From positions 1 to 64,000 of the forward strand of contig CANLCC010000009.1 of the NCBI GenBank assembly GCA_947488815.1: a DNA stretch of 64,000 nucleotides, in the 5' to 3' direction. The notes under the pieces were generated by a model, which saw only the letters and a list, made by a program, of their open reading frames with translations, was not told where the DNA came from and searched no databases. Positions 55,032 to 62,370 of the stretch are shown one piece after another. The DNA is from CAIQIA01 sp945861105 (GTDB taxonomy: Bacteria; Cyanobacteriota; Cyanobacteriia; PCC-6307; Cyanobiaceae). The translations under genes and the position numbers were made by a program. Position 1 is the stretch's first letter; each line of letters starts with the position of its first letter.

Positions 55032-55439
55032 TCAGGCGGCCTGCAGGTTCAGATCACCCCGCGACCGTTCCGGTTCGGCCCCGCCCCGGGTGGCCGTCGG
55101 TGTGGCCCACTGCAGCAGCCTCACCGCCAGTCGGATGTCCCCATCCATCCAGGCCCTGATCGCCATGGCGCGGCGGGGATCGTAGAAGCGCTGCCGCCGG
55201 TACCACTGAAACGCGTCGGTGTCGCTCTTGTGGCCGTTGCACGAGAGGCAGGAGGGAACGCAGTTCTCGGTGACGCTCAGGCCGCCGCGGCTGCGGGGCA
55301 GCACATGATCGATCGATTCCGACGGACGCCCGCAGTAGATGCAGGTGTGCGCCGTGTGATCGTGGAGCGATTGCCGCCAGCGTCGGACTCGGAGCTTCGG
55401 ACAGAGTTCCTCGAGGAACACCGCATCGCTCGCGTGCAT
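55032..55439 (-). CDS. HNH endonuclease family protein
   Basis: 135 residues from ATG 55439. A CxxC-HNH-CxxC layout is clear: CIYCGRPSESIDHVLPRSRGG, then NCVPSCLSCNGHKSD. The C-terminal part is helical and Arg/Trp-rich. Small HNH proteins of this kind are conserved in cyanobacteria with unknown role. It converges on the SOS small gene with an 8-bp gap. A 6-bp hairpin CCGGAG/CTCCGG lies upstream (about 55536-55552). Confidence 0.85.
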   Translation of the reverse strand: MHASDAVFLEELCPKLRVRRWRQSLHDHTAHTCIYCGRPSESIDHVLPRSRGGLSVTENCVPSCLSCNGHKSDTDAFQWYRRQRFYDPRRAMAIRAWMDGDIRLAVRLLQWATPTATRGGAEPERSRGDLNLQAA

Positions 55440-55612
55440 CCGAAACCCCCGGACTTGGGCCAAGTGTGCGGCCCCTGACGCTGCTGTCAATGTGTCGGAC
55501 GCTGCACTCCCAGCTCTTGGTGGCCCCCCGGAGTCTTTCTCCGGAATCCGCTTCGCCAGGGGCTTGTACCCGGTCGTGGATTTCTTAAACTTCCCTCTGG
55601 TCTGGGGTCGCC

Positions 55613-57193
55613 ATGGTCTCCGGCCTCAGCCTCACCGACAGCGGCGACGTGCTGCTGCGCTGCCCCTTCGATGCCGTCACCGCAGCCCAGGTGCGCGCCA
55701 TCCGCCCCCGGGGCCGCTGGCACCCCCGTCAGGGGGGCTGGCTCTTCCCCTTCGAGGCGTCCCGGCGTCTGGTCGATCAGTTCGGTGCGCGTTTCCACAC
55801 CGATCCCGCCCTGCTGCAACGGCTGGCCGATGCCGCCCATCCCCTGCCGCCGTTGCCCCCCCATCGGGATCTGGTGGCCGCCGCCGCCCTTGGGGAACCC
55901 CTGGCCGATGGCCGGCAGCTGCTGGCCCACCAGCGGGCCGGTGCCCGCTGGCTGCTGGCCCGCCGGGGCGCCCTGCTGGCCGATGAGATGGGGCTCGGCA
56001 AGACCCTCACCGCCCTGGCGGCGGCCCGGGCCCTGCTGCGTTGCGGGGTCACCCGTCTGCTGGTGGTGGCCCCCGTCGCGGTGCATTCCCACTGGCGCCG
56101 CGAAGCCCTGGCCCTCGGGCTGCAGCCCCAGCTGCTGAGCTGGGCCCGCCTGCCCCGGGATCTGCCCCCCGGTGGTGTCGTGCTGCTGGTGGATGAAGCC
56201 CATTGCGCCCAGAACCTGGAGGCCCTGCGCAGCCGCCGGCTGCTGGCCCTGGCCCGCCATCCCCGCACCCGGGTCGCCTGGCTGCTCACCGGGACCCCCC
56301 TGCGCAACGGCCGTCCGATCCAGCTGCTGCCCCTGCTGATGGCCATCGGCCATCCCCTCGCCCGGGATCGTCTGGCCTATGAGCAGCTGTTCTGCAACGG
56401 CCACTGGCGCAGCGTCGGCCATCGCCAGGTCTGGGATTGCCAGGGAGCCAGCCGCCTTGCCGAGCTGGAGCGCCTGCTGCGTCCCCAGCTGCTGCATCGC
56501 CGCAAGGTCGATTGCCTTGACCTGCCCCCCAAAGGACGCTGTTTCCATCCCGTCGAGCTGGCGCCTTCGGTGCAGCGGTCGTTCGAGCGGGCCTGCGATC
56601 GGCAGGTGCAGGCCTACCGCCGCCGGGCGGCGGCCGGCGCCGTGGCGGCCGACGCCGAAGCGCTCGCCCTGCTCACCGTGCTGCGGCGACTGGCGGGCCT
56701 CTACAAGCTGCCGGCGGCCGTCGCCCTCATCACGGCCCTGCGGGCCGCCGGTGAACCGCTGGTGGTGTTCAGCAGCTTCGTCGCCCCCCTGCGGCAGCTG
56801 CAACGCCGCTGCGGCGGCCTGGTGCTCTGCGGCGCGGTGGCCCAGCCGGAGCGGCAGCGGTGCCTCGACGTCTTCCAGGCCGGTGGCAGCGATCTGCTGC
56901 TCTGCACCTATGGCGTGGCGGGGGTCGGCCTCGGGCTGCAGCGGGCCTCGCAGGTGCTGCTGCTCGAACGCCCCTGGACCCCGGGGGATGTGGACCAGGC
57001 CGAGGACCGTTGCCATCGCATCGGCAGCCGCCGCCCTGTCACCAGCCACTGGCTGCAGCTCGGCTTCCCCGACGATCTCGTGGATGCCCTTGTGCTCAGC
57101 AAGGCCGACCGCATCGAGGTCGTGCTGGGCCGTCGCCGCCGCACCCTGCAGCGCGAACCCGTGGTCCGCATGCTGCGGCGGCTGCTCCAGTGA
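55613..57193 (+). CDS. SNF2-family DNA translocase, SMARCAL1-like
   Basis: 526 residues. The N-terminal 60 residues (PRGRWHPRQGGWLFPF) resemble a HARP module. The SNF2 motor follows: LLADEMGLGKTLTAL (motif I, about residue 121), LLVDEAHCAQNL (motif II), WLLTGTPLRNG (III), and helicase C with LVVFSSFVAPL, GVAGVGLGLQRASQVLLLE and DVDQAEDRCHRIGSRRPV. SMARCAL1-type enzymes anneal or regress DNA forks. Such a compact form is common in picocyanobacteria, as I recall. It stands alone on the plus strand. Confidence 0.9.
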   Translation: MVSGLSLTDSGDVLLRCPFDAVTAAQVRAIRPRGRWHPRQGGWLFPFEASRRLVDQFGARFHTDPALLQRLADAAHPLPPLPPHRDLVAAAALGEPLADGRQLLAHQRAGARWLLARRGALLADEMGLGKTLTALAAARALLRCGVTRLLVVAPVAVHSHWRREALALGLQPQLLSWARLPRDLPPGGVVLLVDEAHCAQNLEALRSRRLLALARHPRTRVAWLLTGTPLRNGRPIQLLPLLMAIGHPLARDRLAYEQLFCNGHWRSVGHRQVWDCQGASRLAELERLLRPQLLHRRKVDCLDLPPKGRCFHPVELAPSVQRSFERACDRQVQAYRRRAAAGAVAADAEALALLTVLRRLAGLYKLPAAVALITALRAAGEPLVVFSSFVAPLRQLQRRCGGLVLCGAVAQPERQRCLDVFQAGGSDLLLCTYGVAGVGLGLQRASQVLLLERPWTPGDVDQAEDRCHRIGSRRPVTSHWLQLGFPDDLVDALVLSKADRIEVVLGRRRRTLQREPVVRMLRRLLQ

Positions 57194-57199
57194 TCGGCC

Positions 57200-57541
57200 T
57201 CAGAGGCAGCTCTCCAGCCGCACCTGCACCTCATCCCGCAGGTCGTCCTGGACCGGGCCCGGTTGCTGCTTCAGCAGCGCCGCCGCCTTGCGGATGTCGG
57301 CGCAGGCGGCGGGGGTGTTCTGCAGCAGGGTCTGCAGCAGGAAGCGGTCGTTGAGCGGCCGTGGATCGCGGGGATGGGCCCGCACGACGGCATTGCAGTA
57401 CTCCAGGGCCTGGGGCAGGGCGCTGGCCTGGGCTGAAGCAAGGCAGCTGTCGGCCGCCGGTGGTTCACGCCGGCAGGCCGCCATCAGCACCGCCAGCCCC
57501 AGCAGCGGTGCGGCCAGCCAGGGTGAGAGCCGGGGGGACAC
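57200..57541 (-). CDS. Putative lipoprotein
   Basis: 113 residues. The signal PLLGLAVLMAAC is a lipobox (MAAC, Cys near 23). The mature part is Ala/Gln-rich and helical with cysteines (DSCLASAQAS, EYCNAVV, AACADIRKAA, ESCL), a half-TPR pattern. It converges on the SNF2 gene and follows the next minus-strand gene by 8 bp. Function unknown. Confidence 0.65.
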   Translation of the reverse strand: MSPRLSPWLAAPLLGLAVLMAACRREPPAADSCLASAQASALPQALEYCNAVVRAHPRDPRPLNDRFLLQTLLQNTPAACADIRKAAALLKQQPGPVQDDLRDEVQVRLESCL

Positions 57542-57549
57542 CGGCCAGG

Positions 57550-57948
57550 TCAGTAGCTGTAACGACCCTGGATCGGCGTTGCGGCGCCGCCCGGGGCCGC
57601 GGCATCACCGGCCGCCGGAGTGCTCACTTCATTGCCCTGGTACAGGGATCCCAGGTACCGACCGCAGCCCGGAAACTTGTCCTTCTGCGTCACCACTGTT
57701 TCGGTGATCAGCACGGCGGCATGTTCCGGCGATGTCTTGAACAGGCTGCCGCTCTGGCGCTTGATGCGGGCATAGGCCGCATCCCAGCTCACCACGTGGG
57801 GATTACCGGCCTGACGCATGAAGCAGTACACCTCGGCGCCCTTCTCCCCCGCATCCTGGGCATTCACCTGGGCCCGCAGCGGACCCGCCAGGGTGCCCCC
57901 CAGGGCCAGCAGCAGGGGAGCCAGCAGCAGCCCGTGGCGTGCAGCCAT
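57550..57948 (-). CDS. Secreted conserved cyanobacterial protein
   Basis: 132 residues from ATG 57948. A signal peptide (LLLAPLLLALGGTLAGPLRAQ) precedes a compact domain with GAEVYCFMRQAGNPHVVSWDAAYARIKRQ, LFKTSPEHAAVLITETVV and FPGCGRYLGSLY. Two cysteines could pair. I have seen this pattern in several small picocyanobacterial proteins but cannot give a firm family. It is 8 bp upstream of the lipoprotein gene. Confidence 0.75.
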   Translation of the reverse strand: MAARHGLLLAPLLLALGGTLAGPLRAQVNAQDAGEKGAEVYCFMRQAGNPHVVSWDAAYARIKRQSGSLFKTSPEHAAVLITETVVTQKDKFPGCGRYLGSLYQGNEVSTPAAGDAAAPGGAATPIQGRYSY

Positions 57949-58067
57949 CACGACCTTCGACAATGACGCCCCAAGGTATCGACCGTCTCCCGGCTGTCCA
58001 GGGGGGGCGGCGGCTTGAGTCCGGCCGTGGTCCGTGCTGTCATCGCGGCATCGACCGCCCATCCGCC

Positions 58068-58313
58068 ATGGCTCCCGAGTCGCCGTCCTTCCGCATCAGC
58101 CGCACCGCCGAGGGTCTGGCCGAGACCGTCACCCTGCTCTCCCAGCGCCTCGTGGCCCTGGAGCAGCGCCTGGGGCTGCTGGAACGGCAGGTCCAGAACC
58201 AGCTCCTGCCCCAGCCCGAGGAGCTGGCCTCCCTGCGCACGGTCGAAACCCTGCTGGCCGATTGCCGGGCCCTGCTCGAAACCCCGGTGTCCGAAGCCGG
58301 CGATTCCGCCTAG
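58068..58313 (+). CDS. Small coiled-coil protein upstream of umuDC
   Basis: 81 residues from ATG 58068. A heptad-like stretch GLAETVTLLSQRLVALEQRLGLLERQVQNQL and a second helix (ELASLRTVETLLADCRALLE) suggest a coiled coil; no membrane segment. It ends 27 bp before umuD, and the LexA box lies in that gap, so it is not obviously in the SOS operon. Function unknown. Confidence 0.65.
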   Translation: MAPESPSFRISRTAEGLAETVTLLSQRLVALEQRLGLLERQVQNQLLPQPEELASLRTVETLLADCRALLETPVSEAGDSA

Positions 58314-58317
58314 GCTT

Positions 58318-58331
58318 GGTACGTCTGTACT
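58318..58331 (+). promoter_or_regulatory. LexA (SOS) box of umuDC
   Basis: GGTACGTCTGTACT matches RGTACNNNDGTWCB at all positions and ends 9 bp before the umuD ATG. Together with umuDC downstream this is a strong SOS operator call. The -10 and -35 elements are not clear. Confidence 0.8.
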
Positions 58332-58340
58332 GGTGCCCCC

Positions 58341-58721
58341 ATGGCGTCGGCGTCCGTTCCGCAGGTCGCGGCCGGCTTCCCCAGCCCCGCCGATGACGCG
58401 CTTGAGGCGGGGCTCGATCTGCATGCCCAGCTGATCGCCCATCCCAGCAGCACCTTTCTGCTGCGGGTCAACGGCGAGTCGATGCTGGCGGCGGGCATCC
58501 ACCACGACGATCTGCTGCTGGTCGACCGCAGCCTCGAGCCGCGGCCCGGTCGGGTGGTGGTGGCGGTGCTTGACGGCGCCTTCACCCTCAAGCGGCTCGA
58601 ACGCCACCGCGGCCGTCTGCGGCTGCAGGCAGCCCATCCCGACTATCCCCCGCTCGAGGTCGAACGCTGCGGAGAGCTGCAGATCTGGGGGGTGGCCACC
58701 CACGTGATCCATCCCCTCTGA
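58341..58721 (+). CDS. umuD: UmuD-like translesion polymerase subunit (LexA-type self-cleaving)
   Basis: 126 residues. The cleavage site AAGFPS is near residue 10, the nucleophile Ser is in RVNGESML and the general base Lys in GAFTLKRL, so autocleavage to UmuD' on RecA filaments is expected. It is preceded by a LexA box and followed 34 bp later by umuC. Confidence 0.93.
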   Translation: MASASVPQVAAGFPSPADDALEAGLDLHAQLIAHPSSTFLLRVNGESMLAAGIHHDDLLLVDRSLEPRPGRVVVAVLDGAFTLKRLERHRGRLRLQAAHPDYPPLEVERCGELQIWGVATHVIHPL

Positions 58722-58754
58722 CCGCGCCGCCCCATCCCCTGCGAGGGTCCGCCG

Positions 58755-60032
58755 ATGGCCGCATCCCTGGCCCTGATCGACTGCAACAACTTCTATGCCG
58801 CCTGTGAGCAGGTCTTCGATCCGTCGCTGCTCGGCCGGCCCCTGGTGGTGCTGTCCAACAACGACGGCTGCATCGTGGCCCGCAGCCGCGAGGCCCGCCA
58901 GCTGGGCCTGGCCATGGGTGCCCCCTATGGCCAGGTCGCCGATCGCCTGCACCGTCTCGGTGTGGTGGTGCGCAGTTCCAATTACGCCCTGTATGGCGAC
59001 ATGAGCCAGCGGGTGATGACGCTGCTCGAGGCGCGGGTGCCGCAGCTCGAGGTGTATTCCATCGATGAGGCCTTTGCCCATCTGCCCGATCTGCCGCCGG
59101 CGGAGCTGTCGGTCTGGGCTGCGGAGCTGCGGGTCACGGTGCGTCAGCACCTTGGCCTGCCGATCGCGGTGGGGGTGGCCCCCTCCAAGGTGCTGGCCAA
59201 GCTGGCCAACCGCTTCGCCAAGCACGAGCCCGGCCGCGCCGGGGTGTTCAACCTGTTGACTGAACCCACCCCGGACCCCTGGTTGCAGCGGCTGGCCGTG
59301 GAAGACGTCTGGGGGGTGGGGCGGCGGCTGGCGCGCTGGTGTCGCCTGCGGGGCATCGCCACGGCCCTGCAGCTGCGGGATGCTCCCCCCGGCCTGCTGC
59401 GCCGCGGTCTGGGGGTGGTGGGGCTGCGGCTGCAGCAGGAACTGCAGGGCCGCTCCTGTCTGCCCCTCTGCTCGCAGCCGCCACCGCGCCAGGAGACCTG
59501 TGTCAGCCGCAGCTTCGGCTGCCCTGTGGTCGACCCCGCCAGCCTGCGCCAGGCCGTGGCCACCCATGTGGTGCGGGCGGCCGAGAAGCTGCGCCGCCAG
59601 GGTCAGCGGGCCGGCTGCCTCACGGTCTTCGTGCGCACCAGTCCCTTCGCGCCCGGCTTCTATGCCGCCAGTGCCAGCCAGGTGCTGCCCCTGGCCAGCC
59701 AGGACACGGCCGTGCTGCTGCAGGCGGCCCTGCCCCTGGCCGACCGCCTGTTCCGGCCGGGCCGGCCGTTGCAGAAGGCGGGGGTGCTGCTGCAGGACCT
59801 GCGGCCCTGCGAGCGGTTGCAGCAGCATCTGTTCGTGGCCATGACGCCCGAGCAGCAGCAACGGCGCGAGCGGCTCATGGCCCTGGTGGATGGGGTCAAC
59901 GGTCGTTTCGGTGCCGGCACCCTCCAGTGGGCGGTCGCAGCCGGCCCGGCGCCCTGGCGGCTGCGGCGCGACCATCTGTCGCGGCATTTCACCACCCGCA
60001 TGGCCGACTGGCCCGTGGTGCAGGCCCGCTAG
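58755..60032 (+). CDS. umuC: DNA polymerase V catalytic subunit UmuC
   Basis: 425 residues of Y-family polymerase. Catalytic acids are in LIDCNNFYA (Asp9) and VYSIDEAFAHL (Asp-Glu). The palm includes VLSNNDGCIVARSREA; the helix-hairpin part DVWGVGRRLARW and a little-finger domain follow. The C-terminus is the UmuC-specific DUF4113-like RFGAGTLQWAVAAG. Mutagenic translesion synthesis with UmuD'. Downstream of umuD, SOS-regulated. Confidence 0.95.
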   Translation: MAASLALIDCNNFYAACEQVFDPSLLGRPLVVLSNNDGCIVARSREARQLGLAMGAPYGQVADRLHRLGVVVRSSNYALYGDMSQRVMTLLEARVPQLEVYSIDEAFAHLPDLPPAELSVWAAELRVTVRQHLGLPIAVGVAPSKVLAKLANRFAKHEPGRAGVFNLLTEPTPDPWLQRLAVEDVWGVGRRLARWCRLRGIATALQLRDAPPGLLRRGLGVVGLRLQQELQGRSCLPLCSQPPPRQETCVSRSFGCPVVDPASLRQAVATHVVRAAEKLRRQGQRAGCLTVFVRTSPFAPGFYAASASQVLPLASQDTAVLLQAALPLADRLFRPGRPLQKAGVLLQDLRPCERLQQHLFVAMTPEQQQRRERLMALVDGVNGRFGAGTLQWAVAAGPAPWRLRRDHLSRHFTTRMADWPVVQAR

Positions 60033-60126
60033 GGCAGGGGTGGGGCGGGGTTCAGCGGAAAATGCGTGCAAATGCTTACCAGAAAACCGCGCCCATGGGC
60101 TGAAAAAAGGCGCCGAGGATGGCAAA

Positions 60127-60369
60127 ATGAAAAGAAAGCGAACCATGGGAAGCTCCACGCACCCTCCCCGTCCGTCGCTCAGCGGCGTGACCGCCATCAG
60201 TGCCACACCGGCCTGCCAGCAGCGCAGCGATGACGAGCGCGACCATCAGATGGAAAAACTGCAGTTCGCCCTCGCGGTCGCCGTCAGTCGAGGTGATGCC
60301 ATCCGCATCCAGGATCTGCGCAACCGCATCGCCGAATTCGGAGACGGCGGAGCTGAACCGGGCACCTGA
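60127..60369 (+). CDS. Small hypothetical protein (80 aa)
   Basis: From ATG 60127 (ATG 60145 possible) to TGA 60369. The C-terminal half MEKLQFALAVAVSRGDAIRIQDLRNRIAEFG has the Leu/Arg helical pattern (ALA-ARGD--R---LR-RI) seen in many small cyanobacterial proteins. The N-terminus is Ser/Pro-rich. No signal or membrane segment. Function unknown. Confidence 0.55.
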   Translation: MKRKRTMGSSTHPPRPSLSGVTAISATPACQQRSDDERDHQMEKLQFALAVAVSRGDAIRIQDLRNRIAEFGDGGAEPGT

Positions 60370-60436
60370 ACGGGTGGCTGAACCGGCTTCAGAGGCGATT
60401 TCACGTCTGCCATGGTTGTGAATATGCTCGCCGTTT

Positions 60437-60474
60437 GGCAGGATTGATGCAGATCAACTTCTGATCTTCCTGCC
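60437..60474 (+). other. Bulged stem-loop in the leader of the gene at 60487
   Basis: GGCAGGA (60437-60443) pairs with TCCTGCC (60468-60474), and inside it AGATCA (60451-60456) pairs with TGATCT (60462-60467) around a 5-nt loop; a 7-nt bulge TTGATGC lies on the left side. It ends 12 bp before the start codon. No T-tract, so not a classic terminator; a leader RNA structure or operator is possible. Confidence 0.4.
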
Positions 60475-60486
60475 AAGGGTTGATCA

Positions 60487-60768
60487 ATGTCACATGGGTC
60501 AGACATGTCATCAACGATGCAGATGAGGGCGGCGGTTGCCGAACGTTCAGGGCGGCCTCCTCTGGCCCCCAAGGTGTCACGGGAAACGTTGCTGACCGAG
60601 GCCGCCCGTTGGGATGCCGAGGCCCGGGAGGCCGTGGCCCGGGGTGCCATCGCCGAGGCGGGCCTGCTGGTGCTGCGGGCCCTCGACTGCGAACGTCGGG
60701 TCCGGGCCAGCGGCCCCCAGGTGCTGGGTGTGATCCGTCGCCGCAATCCTGTGCCGGCCGGGCGATGA
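60487..60768 (+). CDS. Small hypothetical protein (93 aa)
   Basis: From ATG 60487. A central helix-rich part (SRETLLTEAARWDAEAREAVARGAIAEAGLLVLRALDCERRVRASG) is followed by a basic tail VIRRRNPVPAGR. No membrane segment. The start has other in-frame ATGs nearby. It lies 35 bp before the hydrolase gene. I cannot name a family. Confidence 0.55.
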   Translation: MSHGSDMSSTMQMRAAVAERSGRPPLAPKVSRETLLTEAARWDAEAREAVARGAIAEAGLLVLRALDCERRVRASGPQVLGVIRRRNPVPAGR

Positions 60769-60803
60769 TGCCGGCGCCGTCGGCAGGGTGAACAGGCGTG
60801 GGC

Positions 60804-62306
60804 ATGAGCTGGTGTCGCAACCGGAGCGTTCGCCGCGGCCGGTGGATGGATCTGTCGGCCGTGGCCCTGGCCCTGGGCATGGTGTCGACCGCCCCGGCCC
60901 GTGCCATCGAAGAGCTGACCTTCCGGCTGCCGGTGGTCGATCTGTCGCTGTCGGCCCGGGTGTCCGAACTGCAGTCGGCCCAGGCCCTCTGGGACGGCGA
61001 CAGTGATCTCGCCCAGCTGAACCGGGCCTTCAGGGGGCGCTTCTCCGCCCAGTTCGAGGAACTGCTGCAGACGCCCCTGCCGCTGCAGCAGGATGCCGAC
61101 AATCCGATGACGCGCCAGGCGGTGCTGCTGCTGCGCAGCCTGGTGGATGTCGATGCCGCCGAACCCGCCCTGCTGGCGGCCGATCCGGTGCAGATCGCCC
61201 TTGGGCGGGTGCAGTCGGCCGGGAAACCCCTCACCCTGCTGAACCTGCTGCAGGCCCTGCCGGGCAAGCACGTCACCATCCGCCTTGACCGGGCCCTGCC
61301 CTACCTGCGGCGACTGCAACGGCAGGAGGCGGAGGCCGATGCCCTGATCACCGGTCGCCCCCCCCTGCCGCCGGCGCCGACGACCCAGCTGACCCCGGGC
61401 CCGTTGCCGCTGGTCATCGAAGAACGGCAGCTGCCGGATCCGGCGGCGCAGGAACCCCTGGAGGTGACGGTGGTGCGTCCCGACGGGGCCGCCCGGCTGC
61501 CGACGGTGGTGATCTCCCATGGCCTCTGGGACGCGCCGGAGAGCTTCCTTGGCTGGGCCCGGCATCTGGCGTCCCACGGCGCCACCGTGCTGCTGCCCCG
61601 TCACCGGGGCAGCGACCTCAGCCAGCAGGCCGAGATGCTGGCCGGTGATGCGCCCCCGCCCCCGCCGGACGAATTCCTGCGGCGGCCCCGGGAGGTGTCC
61701 CTGGTGCTCGATGGCCTGGCCGCCGGCCAGCTGGGGCTGCCGGCGGCCACCCCCACCCGGGATGTGGTGTTCATGGGCCATTCCTGGGGCGGCACCATGG
61801 CCCTGCAGCTGGCCGGTGCCCGCAGCGTCGCCACGCCCCTCTGGCAGGCCTGTGCCCGCACCGACGCACCCCAGCGCAACATCAGCTGGGTGCTGCAGTG
61901 CAGCTTCCTGCCGGCGGCCATTCCCGATTCCTTCGCTGATCCCCGCATCGCCCGGGTGGTGGCGGTCAGCCCACCCCAGGGGCTGGTGTTCGCCGGGGGC
62001 CTGGATCAGCTCAAGGTGCCGGTGCTGCTGGTCAGCGGCACCCGCGACCTGGTGGTGCCACCCCAGCCGGAGGCCCTCAAGCCTTTCCCGGGCTACGGCG
62101 GTCAGGGGCACCGGCTGGTGCTGGTGGAGGGGGGCACCCACTTCAATCTGCCGGCCGCTGCCGACACGCCGGGGGGGCCCCTGCGGGCGTTGCTGCTGCG
62201 CTGGCTGCAGGGTCAGCCCATCGAGCCGGGGGTGCCCCTGGGCGATCCGGCCGGACTGCCGCTTCATGTCGTTCCCGTCACAGGAAACGGAAGCAAATCG
62301 TCCTGA
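60804..62306 (+). CDS. Exported DUF1400 alpha/beta hydrolase
   Basis: 500 residues from ATG 60804 (GTG 60798 and ATG 60846 possible). Signal peptide DLSAVALALGMVSTAPARA. Residues about 36-175 look like DUF1400 (EELTFRLPVVDLSLSARVSEL, LNRAFRGRFS). An alpha/beta-hydrolase domain follows: VVISHGLWDAPESFLGWARHLASHGATVLLPRHRGSD, nucleophile elbow VVFMGHSWGG (Ser), and a late His in VEGGTHFNLP. Substrate unknown; probably periplasmic. A DUF1400-only relative lies at 11985. Confidence 0.85.
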   Translation: MSWCRNRSVRRGRWMDLSAVALALGMVSTAPARAIEELTFRLPVVDLSLSARVSELQSAQALWDGDSDLAQLNRAFRGRFSAQFEELLQTPLPLQQDADNPMTRQAVLLLRSLVDVDAAEPALLAADPVQIALGRVQSAGKPLTLLNLLQALPGKHVTIRLDRALPYLRRLQRQEAEADALITGRPPLPPAPTTQLTPGPLPLVIEERQLPDPAAQEPLEVTVVRPDGAARLPTVVISHGLWDAPESFLGWARHLASHGATVLLPRHRGSDLSQQAEMLAGDAPPPPPDEFLRRPREVSLVLDGLAAGQLGLPAATPTRDVVFMGHSWGGTMALQLAGARSVATPLWQACARTDAPQRNISWVLQCSFLPAAIPDSFADPRIARVVAVSPPQGLVFAGGLDQLKVPVLLVSGTRDLVVPPQPEALKPFPGYGGQGHRLVLVEGGTHFNLPAAADTPGGPLRALLLRWLQGQPIEPGVPLGDPAGLPLHVVPVTGNGSKSS

Positions 62307-62370
62307 TCCGCGACACAGCAGTCCAGCGGAGGTATGCCGTGGGGACCCCCGTTGGTCTGATCTCCTGCGC

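Noticed and set aside
57948..60206. 752-codon open frame on the minus strand
   Set aside because: Antisense to umuD and umuC, which have clear catalytic motifs.
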